From Pandoraea iniqua (GTDB taxonomy: Bacteria; Pseudomonadota; Gammaproteobacteria; Burkholderiales; Burkholderiaceae): 64,000 nt of DNA. Both the position numbers and the translations under genes were made by a program. Below are positions 56,090-64,000 of the stretch, piece after piece (within the stretch, counting starts at the first letter, position 1; the number at the start of each line of letters is the position of its first letter). The stretch lies in the NCBI RefSeq assembly GCF_902459685.1, contig NZ_CABPSF010000006.1, positions 124,001 to 188,000 of the forward strand, written 5' to 3'. Under the pieces are notes generated by a model, which did not search any database, was not told where the DNA came from, and saw only the letters and a list, made by a program, of their open reading frames with translations.

Positions 56090-57307
56090 TCAGTGCCCGC
56101 CGCCGGCCGGACCCGCCGGCGCATGGTCTGCCGTGGCGTGCGGCAAGCGCGAGATCATCAGAATGGCGACGATACCGCCGAGCGCGCCACAGAAAAAGAT
56201 CGAGGCGTAACCGAAATAGTTCGCGACCAGCCCAGCCATTGGCCCAATCAGGCCCAATGCCAGATCGAAAAATGCCGAATAGGCTGCGAGTGCTGCGCCC
56301 CGGTTTTGCGGCGGCACCGAACGCAGCGCTTCCACGCCAAGTGCCGGAAACACCAGCGAGAAGCCGAGGCCGGTCAACCCGGCGCCGATCAGCGCCATGT
56401 GCGGATGGACGGCACCCCACAACAGAAACTGACCGAGCGCGCTGAACACGAGCGAGCACATCGCGACGCGGCGCCCGCCGAAGCGATCGACCGCATGGGC
56501 GAACAGAACGCGCATACCGATGAAGCAGCCGCTGTACAGCGTGAGCGCGTAGGCGGCGCCGGTCCAGCCGTGGCTGGCGTAGTACAGCGTGATGAACGCC
56601 GCGATCACGGCGTAGCCGATGCTGCCGAGCGTCATCGCCAGCCCCGGTCGCCACACGAGGCCGACCACCCGCAGGAACGGCAAACGGGTGCCGCCAACCG
56701 GGGCGGCGGCGGGCAGGCGCAGGGCAATGGCGAAGGAGATCGCCGGCACGACAATGCTGACCAGCGACACCACGGTGAACCCGGCCGATTCCAGCAGATA
56801 CGCACCGAACGGCGCGCCCATCGCAATCGCGGTGTACATCGACACGCCTTGCCATGAGATGGCTTTGCTGGCGTGTGCGGCGCCAAGCAGGCCGATGCCC
56901 CACGACATACCGCCGGTGAGCAGCAGACTTTCGCCGAAACCGAGCACGACGCGTCCGGCGAACAACACCCCCAGCGCGAGCGTGGGATTCGGGATCATCG
57001 ACGCGATCAGATACAACACGCCGGCGGCGGCACAGCCGCACAACCCTGTCAGCACGGCGCGGCGCGGGCCACGAGTGTCGACGGTGCGCCCGGCGTAGGA
57101 GCGCAGCAGCAGCGTCACGACCGACTGGATGCCGATGGTCACGCCGACGACGAACGAGCCGTAGCCGAGCGTCTCGTGGACATACACCGGCAGCACGGGC
57201 AGCGGCATGCCGATGGTCATGAAGCCGAAGAACATGATGGCGGCCAGCATGCTCAGTGTCCCGTAGACACTGACGACTGGCCGCGGCGTTGGAGCGGGTT
57301 GCGTCAT
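56090..57307 (-). CDS. MFS efflux transporter (YhhS/YfcJ-like)
   Basis: The 405-residue, 12-segment transporter starts at 57307 (MTQPAPTPRPVVSVYGTLSM), with GRTVDTRGPRRAVLTG in the first loop (motif A-like) and SPP-type FAVMLAVTQ absent. It resembles arabinose/sugar efflux or drug MFS of the YhhS group. It ends about 110 nt before the LLM gene; whether they cooperate is unclear. Confidence 0.85.
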   Translation of the reverse strand: MTQPAPTPRPVVSVYGTLSMLAAIMFFGFMTIGMPLPVLPVYVHETLGYGSFVVGVTIGIQSVVTLLLRSYAGRTVDTRGPRRAVLTGLCGCAAAGVLYLIASMIPNPTLALGVLFAGRVVLGFGESLLLTGGMSWGIGLLGAAHASKAISWQGVSMYTAIAMGAPFGAYLLESAGFTVVSLVSIVVPAISFAIALRLPAAAPVGGTRLPFLRVVGLVWRPGLAMTLGSIGYAVIAAFITLYYASHGWTGAAYALTLYSGCFIGMRVLFAHAVDRFGGRRVAMCSLVFSALGQFLLWGAVHPHMALIGAGLTGLGFSLVFPALGVEALRSVPPQNRGAALAAYSAFFDLALGLIGPMAGLVANYFGYASIFFCGALGGIVAILMISRLPHATADHAPAGPAGGGH

Positions 57308-57505
57308 TTTGATTGTTATCGTGTGCGGCCCCCCGGAGTCGGTGGGGGGCAGTGATGCGATTAAAGCGAAAAATGCGATAGAAACGTGGCCAACATCGCG
57401 GGGCAACCGTGGCGAGTTGCCAGTGTGTCACCGTCGCCGGACAACGACGATGACAGCCGCGAGGCCAGTAGGGGCATGCTCAGGCACTCAGGCGAGCGTG
57501 GGCGC

Positions 57506-58708
57506 TCAGCCGGGCGCGCGCGAGGGCAGGCGCGCGGCAATTTCGACGATCAGGCTGCGCGCCAGCGATTGTTTGTCGGCGCGCGGCAGGCGCTTCTGAC
57601 CGGCGTCGTCGAAGAGGATGACTTCGTTGTCGTCCTGTCCGAAGGTCGCCGGCCCCAAGTTGCCCACGAGCAGCGGCACTTGTTTGCGGCGGCGCTTCTC
57701 GGCCCCGTGTTTTTCCAGATCGCCCGATTCGGCGGCGAACCCGACGCAATACGGCGGCTTGGGCAGCTTTGCCACCGCCGCGAGAATATCCGGGTTCTGC
57801 ACGAATTCGAGCGTGGGCACGTCGGCGTCGCCCGTCTTCTTGATCTTGTCATGCGCGACCTCGCGCACCCGCCAGTCGGCCACGGCCGCCACGGCGATGA
57901 AGATGTCGCTATGCGATGCGTCAGCGAGCACGCGGTCGTACATCTGCTGCGCCGTCTGCACGTTGCTGCGCGTCACGCCATACGGCGTCGCGAGCGCGCT
58001 CGGTCCCGCCACCAGATGCACATCGGCACCGGCTTGCGCTGCGGCGCGCGCGATGGCGAACCCCATCTTGCCGCTCGACAGATTGGTCAGGCCGCGCACC
58101 GGGTCGATCGGCTCGAAGGTCGGCCCCGCAGTAATCAGCACGCGCCGGCCTGCCAGACGCTTGGGTTGGAAGAAGCCGACGACGGCTTCAAAGATATCTT
58201 CCGGCTCGAGCATGCGGCCATCGCCGACTTCGCCGCACGCCTGATCGCCACTGTCGGGTCCGAGGATCGTGATGCCGTCGCCGCGCAGGGTTGCCGCGTT
58301 GCGTTGCGTCGCCGGGTTGCCCCACATCTGCCGGTTCATCGCGGGTGCCACCAGCAGCGGACAATCGCGTGCCACGCACAGCGTGGAGAGCAGATCGTCG
58401 GCCATGCCGTGCGCGAGCTTGGCGAGAAAGTCGGTGGAGGCGGGGGCGATGAGAATGGCGTCGGCCTCGCGCGAGAGGTCGATGTGCGCCATGTTGTTGT
58501 CGACGCGGTTATCCCACTGGCTGGTGAACACCGGCCGCCCGGAGAGCGCCTGCATCGTGAGCGGGGTGATGAATTGCGTGGCGGCGTCGGTCATGACGAC
58601 CTGCACGGTCGCGCCTGCCTTGATGAACAGTCGCGTGAGTTCGGCCGACTTGTAGCAGGCGATGCCGCCGGTGAGTCCGAGGACGATGGTCTTGCCCGCA
58701 AGTTCCAT
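57506..58708 (-). CDS. coaBC: Bifunctional CoaBC (phosphopantothenoylcysteine synthetase/decarboxylase)
   Basis: CoaBC joins cysteine to phosphopantothenate and decarboxylates it in CoA synthesis. The 400-residue protein has the flavin CoaC domain (GLTGGIACYKSAELTR, APAMNRQMW, GDGRML) then CoaB from about residue 185 (ITAGPTFEPIDPVRGLTNLSSGKMG, VAAVADWR). It follows lspA, in the ileS-lspA-coaBC order. Confidence 0.96.
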   Translation of the reverse strand: MELAGKTIVLGLTGGIACYKSAELTRLFIKAGATVQVVMTDAATQFITPLTMQALSGRPVFTSQWDNRVDNNMAHIDLSREADAILIAPASTDFLAKLAHGMADDLLSTLCVARDCPLLVAPAMNRQMWGNPATQRNAATLRGDGITILGPDSGDQACGEVGDGRMLEPEDIFEAVVGFFQPKRLAGRRVLITAGPTFEPIDPVRGLTNLSSGKMGFAIARAAAQAGADVHLVAGPSALATPYGVTRSNVQTAQQMYDRVLADASHSDIFIAVAAVADWRVREVAHDKIKKTGDADVPTLEFVQNPDILAAVAKLPKPPYCVGFAAESGDLEKHGAEKRRRKQVPLLVGNLGPATFGQDDNEVILFDDAGQKRLPRADKQSLARSLIVEIAARLPSRAPG

Positions 58709-58842
58709 TTGAAAATGCCTCCTCCAAAGTGCCGCGCGGCGCCTCCGGGGCGCCGCGACGGTGGTGGCATCGGTTCGACGGGGTGTAATGCTGTCTTACG
58801 CTACCCCCCGCGAACCGTGCCGCAGATACTGCTCTGGCGTGG

Positions 58843-59400
58843 CTACTTGCCGCGCCGCACGCGTCGCAACTCGTCGATCACCAGCAGCACGGCGCCCACG
58901 CAAATGGCCGAGTCGGCCACGTTGAACGCCGGCCAGTGCCAGCCGCCGACGTGAAAGTCGAGAAAGTCGATCACATGGCCATAGATCACACGGTCGATCA
59001 CGTTCCCGAGCGCGCCGCCCAGAATCAGCGACAGCGACAGGCAGAACATCTTCTGGCCGTTGTGACGCTTGAGCAGCCACATGATGACCACCGCCGCGAC
59101 CACGCCGAGCAACGTGAAGAACCAGCGTTGCCACCCGCCCGCAGCGGCCAGAAAGCTGAACGCTGCGCCCTTGTTGTACACCAGCACCAGATTGAAGAAC
59201 GAGGTCAGCGGGTGGAATTCGCCGTACTGGAACGTCTTCAGAATGGTGAGCTTGGTGACCTGATCGAGCAGAATCGCGATGACCGCGATCCCGAGCCACG
59301 GGGCCAGACCGAGTGTGGAGCCGACGCGGGCACCGCCGCCATTGCCATTGCTACCGTTGTTACGTCTTGCGCCCGAACGAGCGCCTGCTTTGCCAGCCAT
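58843..59400 (-). CDS. lspA: Lipoprotein signal peptidase LspA
   Basis: The 185-residue four-helix protease cleaves prolipoproteins after lipidation. The catalytic Asps lie in GNVIDRV and FNVADSAI. The N-terminus is a 25-residue Gly/Asn/Arg tail absent in E. coli. The ATG at 59400 overlaps the ileS stop codon (TAATG), so translation is coupled. Confidence 0.96.
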   Translation of the reverse strand: MAGKAGARSGARRNNGSNGNGGGARVGSTLGLAPWLGIAVIAILLDQVTKLTILKTFQYGEFHPLTSFFNLVLVYNKGAAFSFLAAAGGWQRWFFTLLGVVAAVVIMWLLKRHNGQKMFCLSLSLILGGALGNVIDRVIYGHVIDFLDFHVGGWHWPAFNVADSAICVGAVLLVIDELRRVRRGK

Positions 59401-62237
59401 TATGCCGCGCTCCGGTGTTCGCCGCTGCCGAACAGATTCGACACGCAGCGGCCGCACAAGGTCGGATGTTCTGCGTCCGAACCCACATCGAAACGATAGT
59501 GCCAGCAACGCTCGCACTTCTGATGCGTCGACGGTGTGACGACCACGCCTTCATCGGCGTCGCCGGCCACTTGCTTGACGGTGGCTGCCGACGTGATCAG
59601 CACGAAGCGCAGATCGTCGCCGAGGCTGGCCAGCACGTCGAACTTGCGGCCCGACACGCGCACTTCCACTTCGGCCTGCAACGACGAACCGATTTGCTCG
59701 GCGGCGCGGGCTTCTTCGAGTGCCTTCGTGACGTCGCCGCGCACGTTGCGCAGCAGGAACCACTTTTCAAGCAGTCGGGTGCTCTCGGCCACTTCCGGAT
59801 ACTGGTAATACGTTTCCGTGAAGATCGTGTCGTTGCCCGGCTGGAACACCTGCCACGCTTCTTCCGCCGTGAACGACAGGAACGGGGCCATCTGCTTGAG
59901 CAGGCCGTGCGTGATGTGATACAGCGCGTTTTGTGCGGCACGGCGGGCCGGCGCATCCGGGGCGCTCGTGTAGAGGCGGTCCTTCAGAATGTCGAGATAG
60001 AAGCCGCCGAGGTCTTCCGAGCAGAACGTCTGGAGCTTGGACACGACCGGGTGGAATTCATAGCGGTCGTAGTGGCCGAGCACTTCGGTTTGCAGCGAAT
60101 TCGCGAGCGCCACGGCGTAGCGGTCGATCTCCAGCCATTGATCGGCCGGCATCGCATGCTTCGCGTGGTCGTAGTCGGCCAGATTCGCGAGCAGGAAGCG
60201 CAGCGTGTTGCGGATGCGGCGATACCCTTCGGTCACGCGCTTGAGAATTTCGTCCGAGATCGACAGCTCGCCCGAGTAATCGGTCGACGCCACCCACAGG
60301 CGGATGATTTCTGCGCCCAGCTTGTCGGCGACGTCCTGCGGCAGGATCGTGTTGCCGATCGACTTCGACATCTTGCGGCCTTGGCCGTCGACGGTGAAGC
60401 CGTGCGTGAGCAGGGCCTTGTACGGCGGGCGGCCGTCGAGCATCGAGGCGGTCAGCAGCGACGAGTGGAACCAGCCGCGGTGCTGGTCCGAGCCTTCCAG
60501 ATACAGGTCAGCCGGGAAGCCCAGTTCATGCGCGTGCGAGCCGCGCAGCACGTGCCAGTGCGTCGTGCCCGAGTCGAACCACACGTCGAGCGTGTCGCGG
60601 TTCTTCACGTAATCCTTGGCTTCATCGCCCAGCAGTTCCACCGGGTCGAGCGTCTGCCAGGCTTCGATGCCTTCGATTTCCACGCGCTTGGCGATGGCTT
60701 CGAGCAACTCGGGCGTGCGCGGATGCAGCGCGCCCGTTTCTTTATGCACGAAGAAGGCCATCGGCACACCCCATTGGCGCTGGCGCGAGAGCGTCCAGTC
60801 CGGGCGGTGCGCAATCATGTTGTGCAGGCGCTGCTTGCCCCACGCCGGGAAGAACTCGGTCGCCTCGATGCCGGCGAGTGCGATCTCGCGCAGCGTCTTG
60901 CCGTCACCCGGCGCGCCTTCGACCGGCGTCACATCCATGCCGGCGAACCATTGGTTCGTCGCGCGGTAGATGATCGGCGTCTTGTGGCGCCAGCAGTGCA
61001 TGTAGCTGTGCGTGTACTTGAACGAGTGGAACAGGCTGCCGGCTTCGCGCAGCGCGTCGACGATGTGCGGGTTCGCGTCCCAGATCGACTGACCGCCGAA
61101 CAGCGGCAGGCTGTCCTGATAGCGGCCGTCGCCGAGCACCGGCATGCGAATTTCGGAATCGGGCATGTCGTGCGCCTTGCACGACAAAAAGTCTTCCACG
61201 CCGTAGGCCGGGGCCGAGTGCACGATGCCGGTCCCCGTGTCGGTCGTCACGTAATCGCCGAGATAGATCGGCGAGGTGCGTTCGTAACCGGCGTCGGCGG
61301 TTGCCAGCGGGTGACGGAAACGGATCAGCGAGAGCGCTTCACCCTTCGTCTTCGCGATGATTTCGCCATGCAGGCCGTAGGTCTTCAGGCAGTCTTCGAC
61401 ACGGTCGGTGGCGAGGATCAGCAGGCCGCGCTCGGTCGACACCAGCGCGTACTCGACTTCCGGGTGCACGTTCAGGGCCTGATTCGACGGGATGGTCCAC
61501 GGCGTGGTCGTCCAGATGACGATGTAGCCCGTGTCCGTCGGCAGCTTGGCCAGACCGAACGCCTTGGCAACCTTCTCCGGTTCGGCGAAGGCGAAGCCGA
61601 CGTCGATGGCCAGATCGGTCTTGTCCTTGTACTCGACTTCCGCTTCGGCCAGTGCCGAGCCGCAGTCGAAGCACCAGTTCACCGGCTTCAGGCCACGGTA
61701 GACGTAGCCGTTCTCCATGATCTTCGCGAGCGCACGAAGCTCATCGGCTTCGTTCGTGAAGTTCATGGTCTTGTACGGGTTGTCCCAGTCGCCCAGCACG
61801 CCCAGACGCTTGAAGTTGGGCTTCTGGCGCTCGATCTGTTCGGCGGCGTAGGCGCGCGCCTTTTCCTGCACTTCGCGCACGGGCAGGTGCTTGCCGAACT
61901 GCTTTTCGATCTGGATTTCGATCGGCATGCCGTGGCAGTCCCAGCCCGGCACATAGGCGGCGTCGAAACCGGCAAGGCTGCGCGCCTTGACGATCATGTC
62001 CTTCAGGATCTTGTTGACCGCGTGGCCGAGGTGGATGTCACCGTTGGCATACGGCGGGCCGTCATGCAGGATGAACTTCGGCCGGCCCTTGCTGGCTTTG
62101 CGGATCTTGTCGTAGATCTTCTTGTCCTGCCATTGCTTGACCCATTGCGGCTCGCGCTTGGGCAGATCGCCGCGCATCGGGAACGGCGTATCCAGCAGAT
62201 TGACGGGGTACTTGCTCGGGGCTTTCTTTTCGCTCAT
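59400..62237 (-). CDS. ileS: Isoleucyl-tRNA synthetase
   Basis: The 945-residue class I synthetase has the HIGH variant HLGH ([18 protein letters not shown] near residue 60), an editing domain, the KMSKS loop [11 protein letters not shown] near 620 and a C-terminal zinc finger (CERCWHYR...CGRCVSN near 900). It attaches Ile to tRNA. It lies between ribF and lspA as in most beta- and gamma-proteobacteria. Confidence 0.98.
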   Translation of the reverse strand: MSEKKAPSKYPVNLLDTPFPMRGDLPKREPQWVKQWQDKKIYDKIRKASKGRPKFILHDGPPYANGDIHLGHAVNKILKDMIVKARSLAGFDAAYVPGWDCHGMPIEIQIEKQFGKHLPVREVQEKARAYAAEQIERQKPNFKRLGVLGDWDNPYKTMNFTNEADELRALAKIMENGYVYRGLKPVNWCFDCGSALAEAEVEYKDKTDLAIDVGFAFAEPEKVAKAFGLAKLPTDTGYIVIWTTTPWTIPSNQALNVHPEVEYALVSTERGLLILATDRVEDCLKTYGLHGEIIAKTKGEALSLIRFRHPLATADAGYERTSPIYLGDYVTTDTGTGIVHSAPAYGVEDFLSCKAHDMPDSEIRMPVLGDGRYQDSLPLFGGQSIWDANPHIVDALREAGSLFHSFKYTHSYMHCWRHKTPIIYRATNQWFAGMDVTPVEGAPGDGKTLREIALAGIEATEFFPAWGKQRLHNMIAHRPDWTLSRQRQWGVPMAFFVHKETGALHPRTPELLEAIAKRVEIEGIEAWQTLDPVELLGDEAKDYVKNRDTLDVWFDSGTTHWHVLRGSHAHELGFPADLYLEGSDQHRGWFHSSLLTASMLDGRPPYKALLTHGFTVDGQGRKMSKSIGNTILPQDVADKLGAEIIRLWVASTDYSGELSISDEILKRVTEGYRRIRNTLRFLLANLADYDHAKHAMPADQWLEIDRYAVALANSLQTEVLGHYDRYEFHPVVSKLQTFCSEDLGGFYLDILKDRLYTSAPDAPARRAAQNALYHITHGLLKQMAPFLSFTAEEAWQVFQPGNDTIFTETYYQYPEVAESTRLLEKWFLLRNVRGDVTKALEEARAAEQIGSSLQAEVEVRVSGRKFDVLASLGDDLRFVLITSAATVKQVAGDADEGVVVTPSTHQKCERCWHYRFDVGSDAEHPTLCGRCVSNLFGSGEHRSAA

Positions 62238-62397
62238 GGTGCTTCGCTACGAATTTTTGGAAATCGGTGTGGGGCGCTGGTGCCGTGTGCGTCGCGTGCC
62301 GGCCGGCGGGGCCGGTAGAACGCTTGGCGACGACGTGTGCCAGAGGCGGCAGCGGGCCGCGCGCGCGACGCGAAGCGCCGGTGCACGCGGGCGAAGA

Positions 62398-63390
62398 TCA
62401 ACTAATTCGGTCGGTTGCCGAGGTGGCGAAGTCGCGTCGTGCGCTCGGGCCGTTGGCGTCGAGCGCATGGGCGAAGTAGGCACGTGCCTCGCGCGTGTCC
62501 TGCGCGATGGCGGCTTCGAGTTCGGCCAGACCGTCGAATTTGGCTTCGTCTCGCAGCTTCTGCAAAAATTCCACGCGCACGAGTTTGCCGTAGCAATCGC
62601 CCGCGAAGTCCAGCAGATGCACTTCCAGCAGCACGCGGCCCGAATCGTCGACGGTCGGGCGCAGGCCGAGGCTCGCCACGGCGGGCAGCGGCGTGTCGGC
62701 CAGCCCATGCACCTGCACGACGAAAATGCCCGTGAGGGCCGGGTGTTTGTGCGCGATACGAATATTGAGCGTGGGGAAGCCGAGCTTGCGCCCGAGCTTC
62801 ATGCCATGCACCACATGGCCCGAGATCGCATACGGGCGACCGAGCAGCGCATGGGCGCGCTCGAAGTTGCCGTCGGCGAGCGCGGCGCGCACTTCCGAGC
62901 TGGAAATGCGCACGCCGTCATGGGCGATCGTCGGCATTTGCTGGACGACGAAGTCGTGCTGGCGGCCCGCTTCGCGCAGGTACTCGATATCGCCGGCGCG
63001 TTTGGCGCCGAAGCGGAAATCGTCGCCGACGAGCAGCCAGCGCGTGTGCAGGCCGTCGACGATGATGTTGCGAACGAAATCTTCGGGCGACTGACCGGCG
63101 AAATGGGCGTTGAAATGCTCGACCACCAACCGGTCGACGCCATGCGCGCGCAGTGCTTCGAACTTGTCGCGCAGGTTCGAGATGCGCGCGGGCGCCTTGT
63201 CAGGGGAGAAGTATTCGCGGGGATGGGGCTCGAACGTCATCACGCATACCGGCAGGCCGCGCGCAGCCGCTGCGGCGCGCACGCGCGCGAGCAGGGCCTG
63301 ATGGCCGAGGTGCACGCCGTCGAAATTGCCGATCGTCAGCACACAGGGCGCTTTGCTTTGCGCGTTGGGTAGACCCCGGAAGACTCGCAC
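62398..63390 (-). CDS. ribF: Bifunctional riboflavin kinase/FAD synthetase RibF
   Basis: The 330-residue enzyme makes FMN and FAD. The N-terminal nucleotidyltransferase has GNFDGVHLGHQALL near residue 21 and VGDDFRFGAKRAG; the C-terminal kinase has GHVVHGMKLGRKLGFPTLNI and EVHLLDFAGDCYGK. A TATAAT on the minus strand at 63545-63540 predicts a leader of about 140 nt. I saw no RFN riboswitch. Confidence 0.97.
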   Translation of the reverse strand: MRVFRGLPNAQSKAPCVLTIGNFDGVHLGHQALLARVRAAAAARGLPVCVMTFEPHPREYFSPDKAPARISNLRDKFEALRAHGVDRLVVEHFNAHFAGQSPEDFVRNIIVDGLHTRWLLVGDDFRFGAKRAGDIEYLREAGRQHDFVVQQMPTIAHDGVRISSSEVRAALADGNFERAHALLGRPYAISGHVVHGMKLGRKLGFPTLNIRIAHKHPALTGIFVVQVHGLADTPLPAVASLGLRPTVDDSGRVLLEVHLLDFAGDCYGKLVRVEFLQKLRDEAKFDGLAELEAAIAQDTREARAYFAHALDANGPSARRDFATSATDRIS

Positions 63391-63539
63391 GATAAGGAAG
63401 CGTCAGTACAGGACGTTGATGAACGTTGGTGGGTAAGCTACACGGTGCTGCCCGGGACTGCCCGGCCTGCGGCGGCGGGGCGGGCCCGGGGTGCCTGACA
63501 GGACGGCCGATCCGACATTGCGGCGCCGCAGAACGTTGA

Positions 63540-63545
63540 ATTATA
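63540..63545 (-). promoter_or_regulatory. Candidate ribF -10 box
   Basis: TATAAT on the minus strand, 150 nt before the ribF start; no convincing -35. Confidence 0.4.
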
Positions 63546-63600
63546 AACGCTTCGGCGCCTTCGCGGCGCGGATCGCGTGTCTGGTGCGGCGCGCCAATGA

Positions 63601-63606
63601 TAAAAT
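63601..63606 (+). promoter_or_regulatory. -10-like TAAAAT before purN start
   Basis: TAAAAT ends 6 nt before the purN ATG at 63613 without a Shine-Dalgarno, a further candidate leaderless start. Confidence 0.4.
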
Positions 63607-63612
63607 CCGGCG

Positions 63613-64000
63613 ATGAAGAACATTGTCATCCTGATTTCCGGACGTGGCAGCAATATGGAGGCCATCGTCCGTGCCTGTACTGAGGAAGGCTGGCCGGCCC
63701 GCGTGGCCGCTGTCATCGCCAACCGCGACGAGGCCGAGGGCCTCGCCTTTGCCCGCGAGAACGGCATCGCCACCGCCGTCGTTCCGAGCCGCGGCAAGAC
63801 CCGCGAAGTTTTCGACGGCGAGCTCGCCGCCGAAATCGACCGCCACCAACCCGATCTGGTCGTGCTTGCCGGTTTCATGCGCATTCTGACGCCTGAATTC
63901 ACCGAGCGGTACGCCGGACGCCTCGTGAATATCCATCCGTCGCTGCTGCCCGCGTTTCCGGGCTTGCAGACCCACGCACGGGCGCTGGAAGCCGGCTGCA
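63613..64000 (+). CDS. purN: Phosphoribosylglycinamide formyltransferase PurN (5' part)
   Basis: The first 129 residues (MKNIVILISGRGSNMEAIVR) carry the GAR-binding loop, VIANRDEAEGLAFARENGI, and VVLAGFMRILTPEFTERYAG with NIHPSLLPAFPGLQTHARAL, containing the catalytic Asn and His. PurN adds the formyl group in purine synthesis. The gene continues past the window end. Confidence 0.96.
   Translation, partial: MKNIVILISGRGSNMEAIVRACTEEGWPARVAAVIANRDEAEGLAFARENGIATAVVPSRGKTREVFDGELAAEIDRHQPDLVVLAGFMRILTPEFTERYAGRLVNIHPSLLPAFPGLQTHARALEAGC

Noticed and set aside
59313-62318. 1001-codon open frame on the plus strand antisense to ileS
   Set aside because: Its Arg/His-rich translation has no family features and mirrors the ileS codon pattern; the minus strand encodes a full IleS with both class I motifs.
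63391-63612. FMN riboswitch upstream of ribF
   Set aside because: The leader lacks the conserved RFN stem motifs as far as can be read, and RibF itself is usually not RFN-controlled.

Overview
The window is GC-rich, densely coded DNA from a beta-proteobacterium. Gene order points to Burkholderiaceae, and most likely to Pandoraea or a close relative. The evidence is the blocks exbB-exbD-lpxK-trm112-kdsB-adk, DUF192//rluE-icd//cspA-clpS-clpA, argF/DUF3579/rpsT/murJ and ribF-ileS-lspA-coaBC. The genus is an inference from synteny and protein style, because no database search was possible. I saw no rRNA, tRNA, insertion sequence or CRISPR array.

Layout. At 1-7.2 kb a minus-strand locus reads permease, ATPase, binding protein, permease (a PotABCD-type importer), M24 peptidase, amidohydrolase and then a truncated LysR gene; it looks like an uptake-and-hydrolysis operon for an unidentified amide or peptide-like compound. 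At 7.3-18.7 kb are housekeeping genes: mutL-miaA, dedA, amiC-tsaE, queG-xerD, an acyl-CoA ligase, ybaK and plsY. At 18.8-28.4 kb are yajQ, murB, a patatin lipase, ppnP, argF, a DUF3579 gene, an outer-membrane beta-barrel, rpsT, murJ and a SirB1-type gene. At 28.5-36.2 kb are an Mpo1-like membrane protein, a short-chain dehydrogenase, adk, kdsB, trm112, lpxK, exbD and exbB (lipid A/Kdo supply plus a TonB- or Tol-type energiser), then xseA. At 36.3-41.3 kb are sodB, an HD-GYP protein, DUF192, two tandem tiny secreted Lys/His-rich proteins, rluE and icd.

The 41.4-50.6 kb stretch looks accessory. It lies between icd and cspA-clpS-clpA, which I remember as close neighbours in relatives. It carries orphan membrane and secreted genes, a VOC protein, a LysR/SDR divergent pair, a glycosyltransferase-like gene, and a LysR-controlled salicylate 5-hydroxylase operon in the order nagR-nagAa-nagG-nagH-nagAb. 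From 51 kb to the end are cspA, clpS-clpA, dut, an LLM oxidoreductase, an MFS transporter, coaBC, lspA, ileS, ribF and the start of purN.

The most interesting signals are regulatory. A near-perfect 24-bp palindrome precedes the ABC operon. A TCTTATATAAGA palindrome stands upstream of both icd and the DUF3579 gene. Several genes lack a Shine-Dalgarno sequence but have a -10-like box 5-9 nt before the start codon, which suggests leaderless mRNAs; queG and tsaE diverge from a shared 17-bp gap of this kind. Four DnaA-box-like 9-mers lie between exbB and xseA. A small open frame with a strong Shine-Dalgarno sits directly before clpS. No clearly unprecedented multi-gene system was found; the orphan genes at 38.5-39.1 kb and 41.4-42.6 kb are the least explained.
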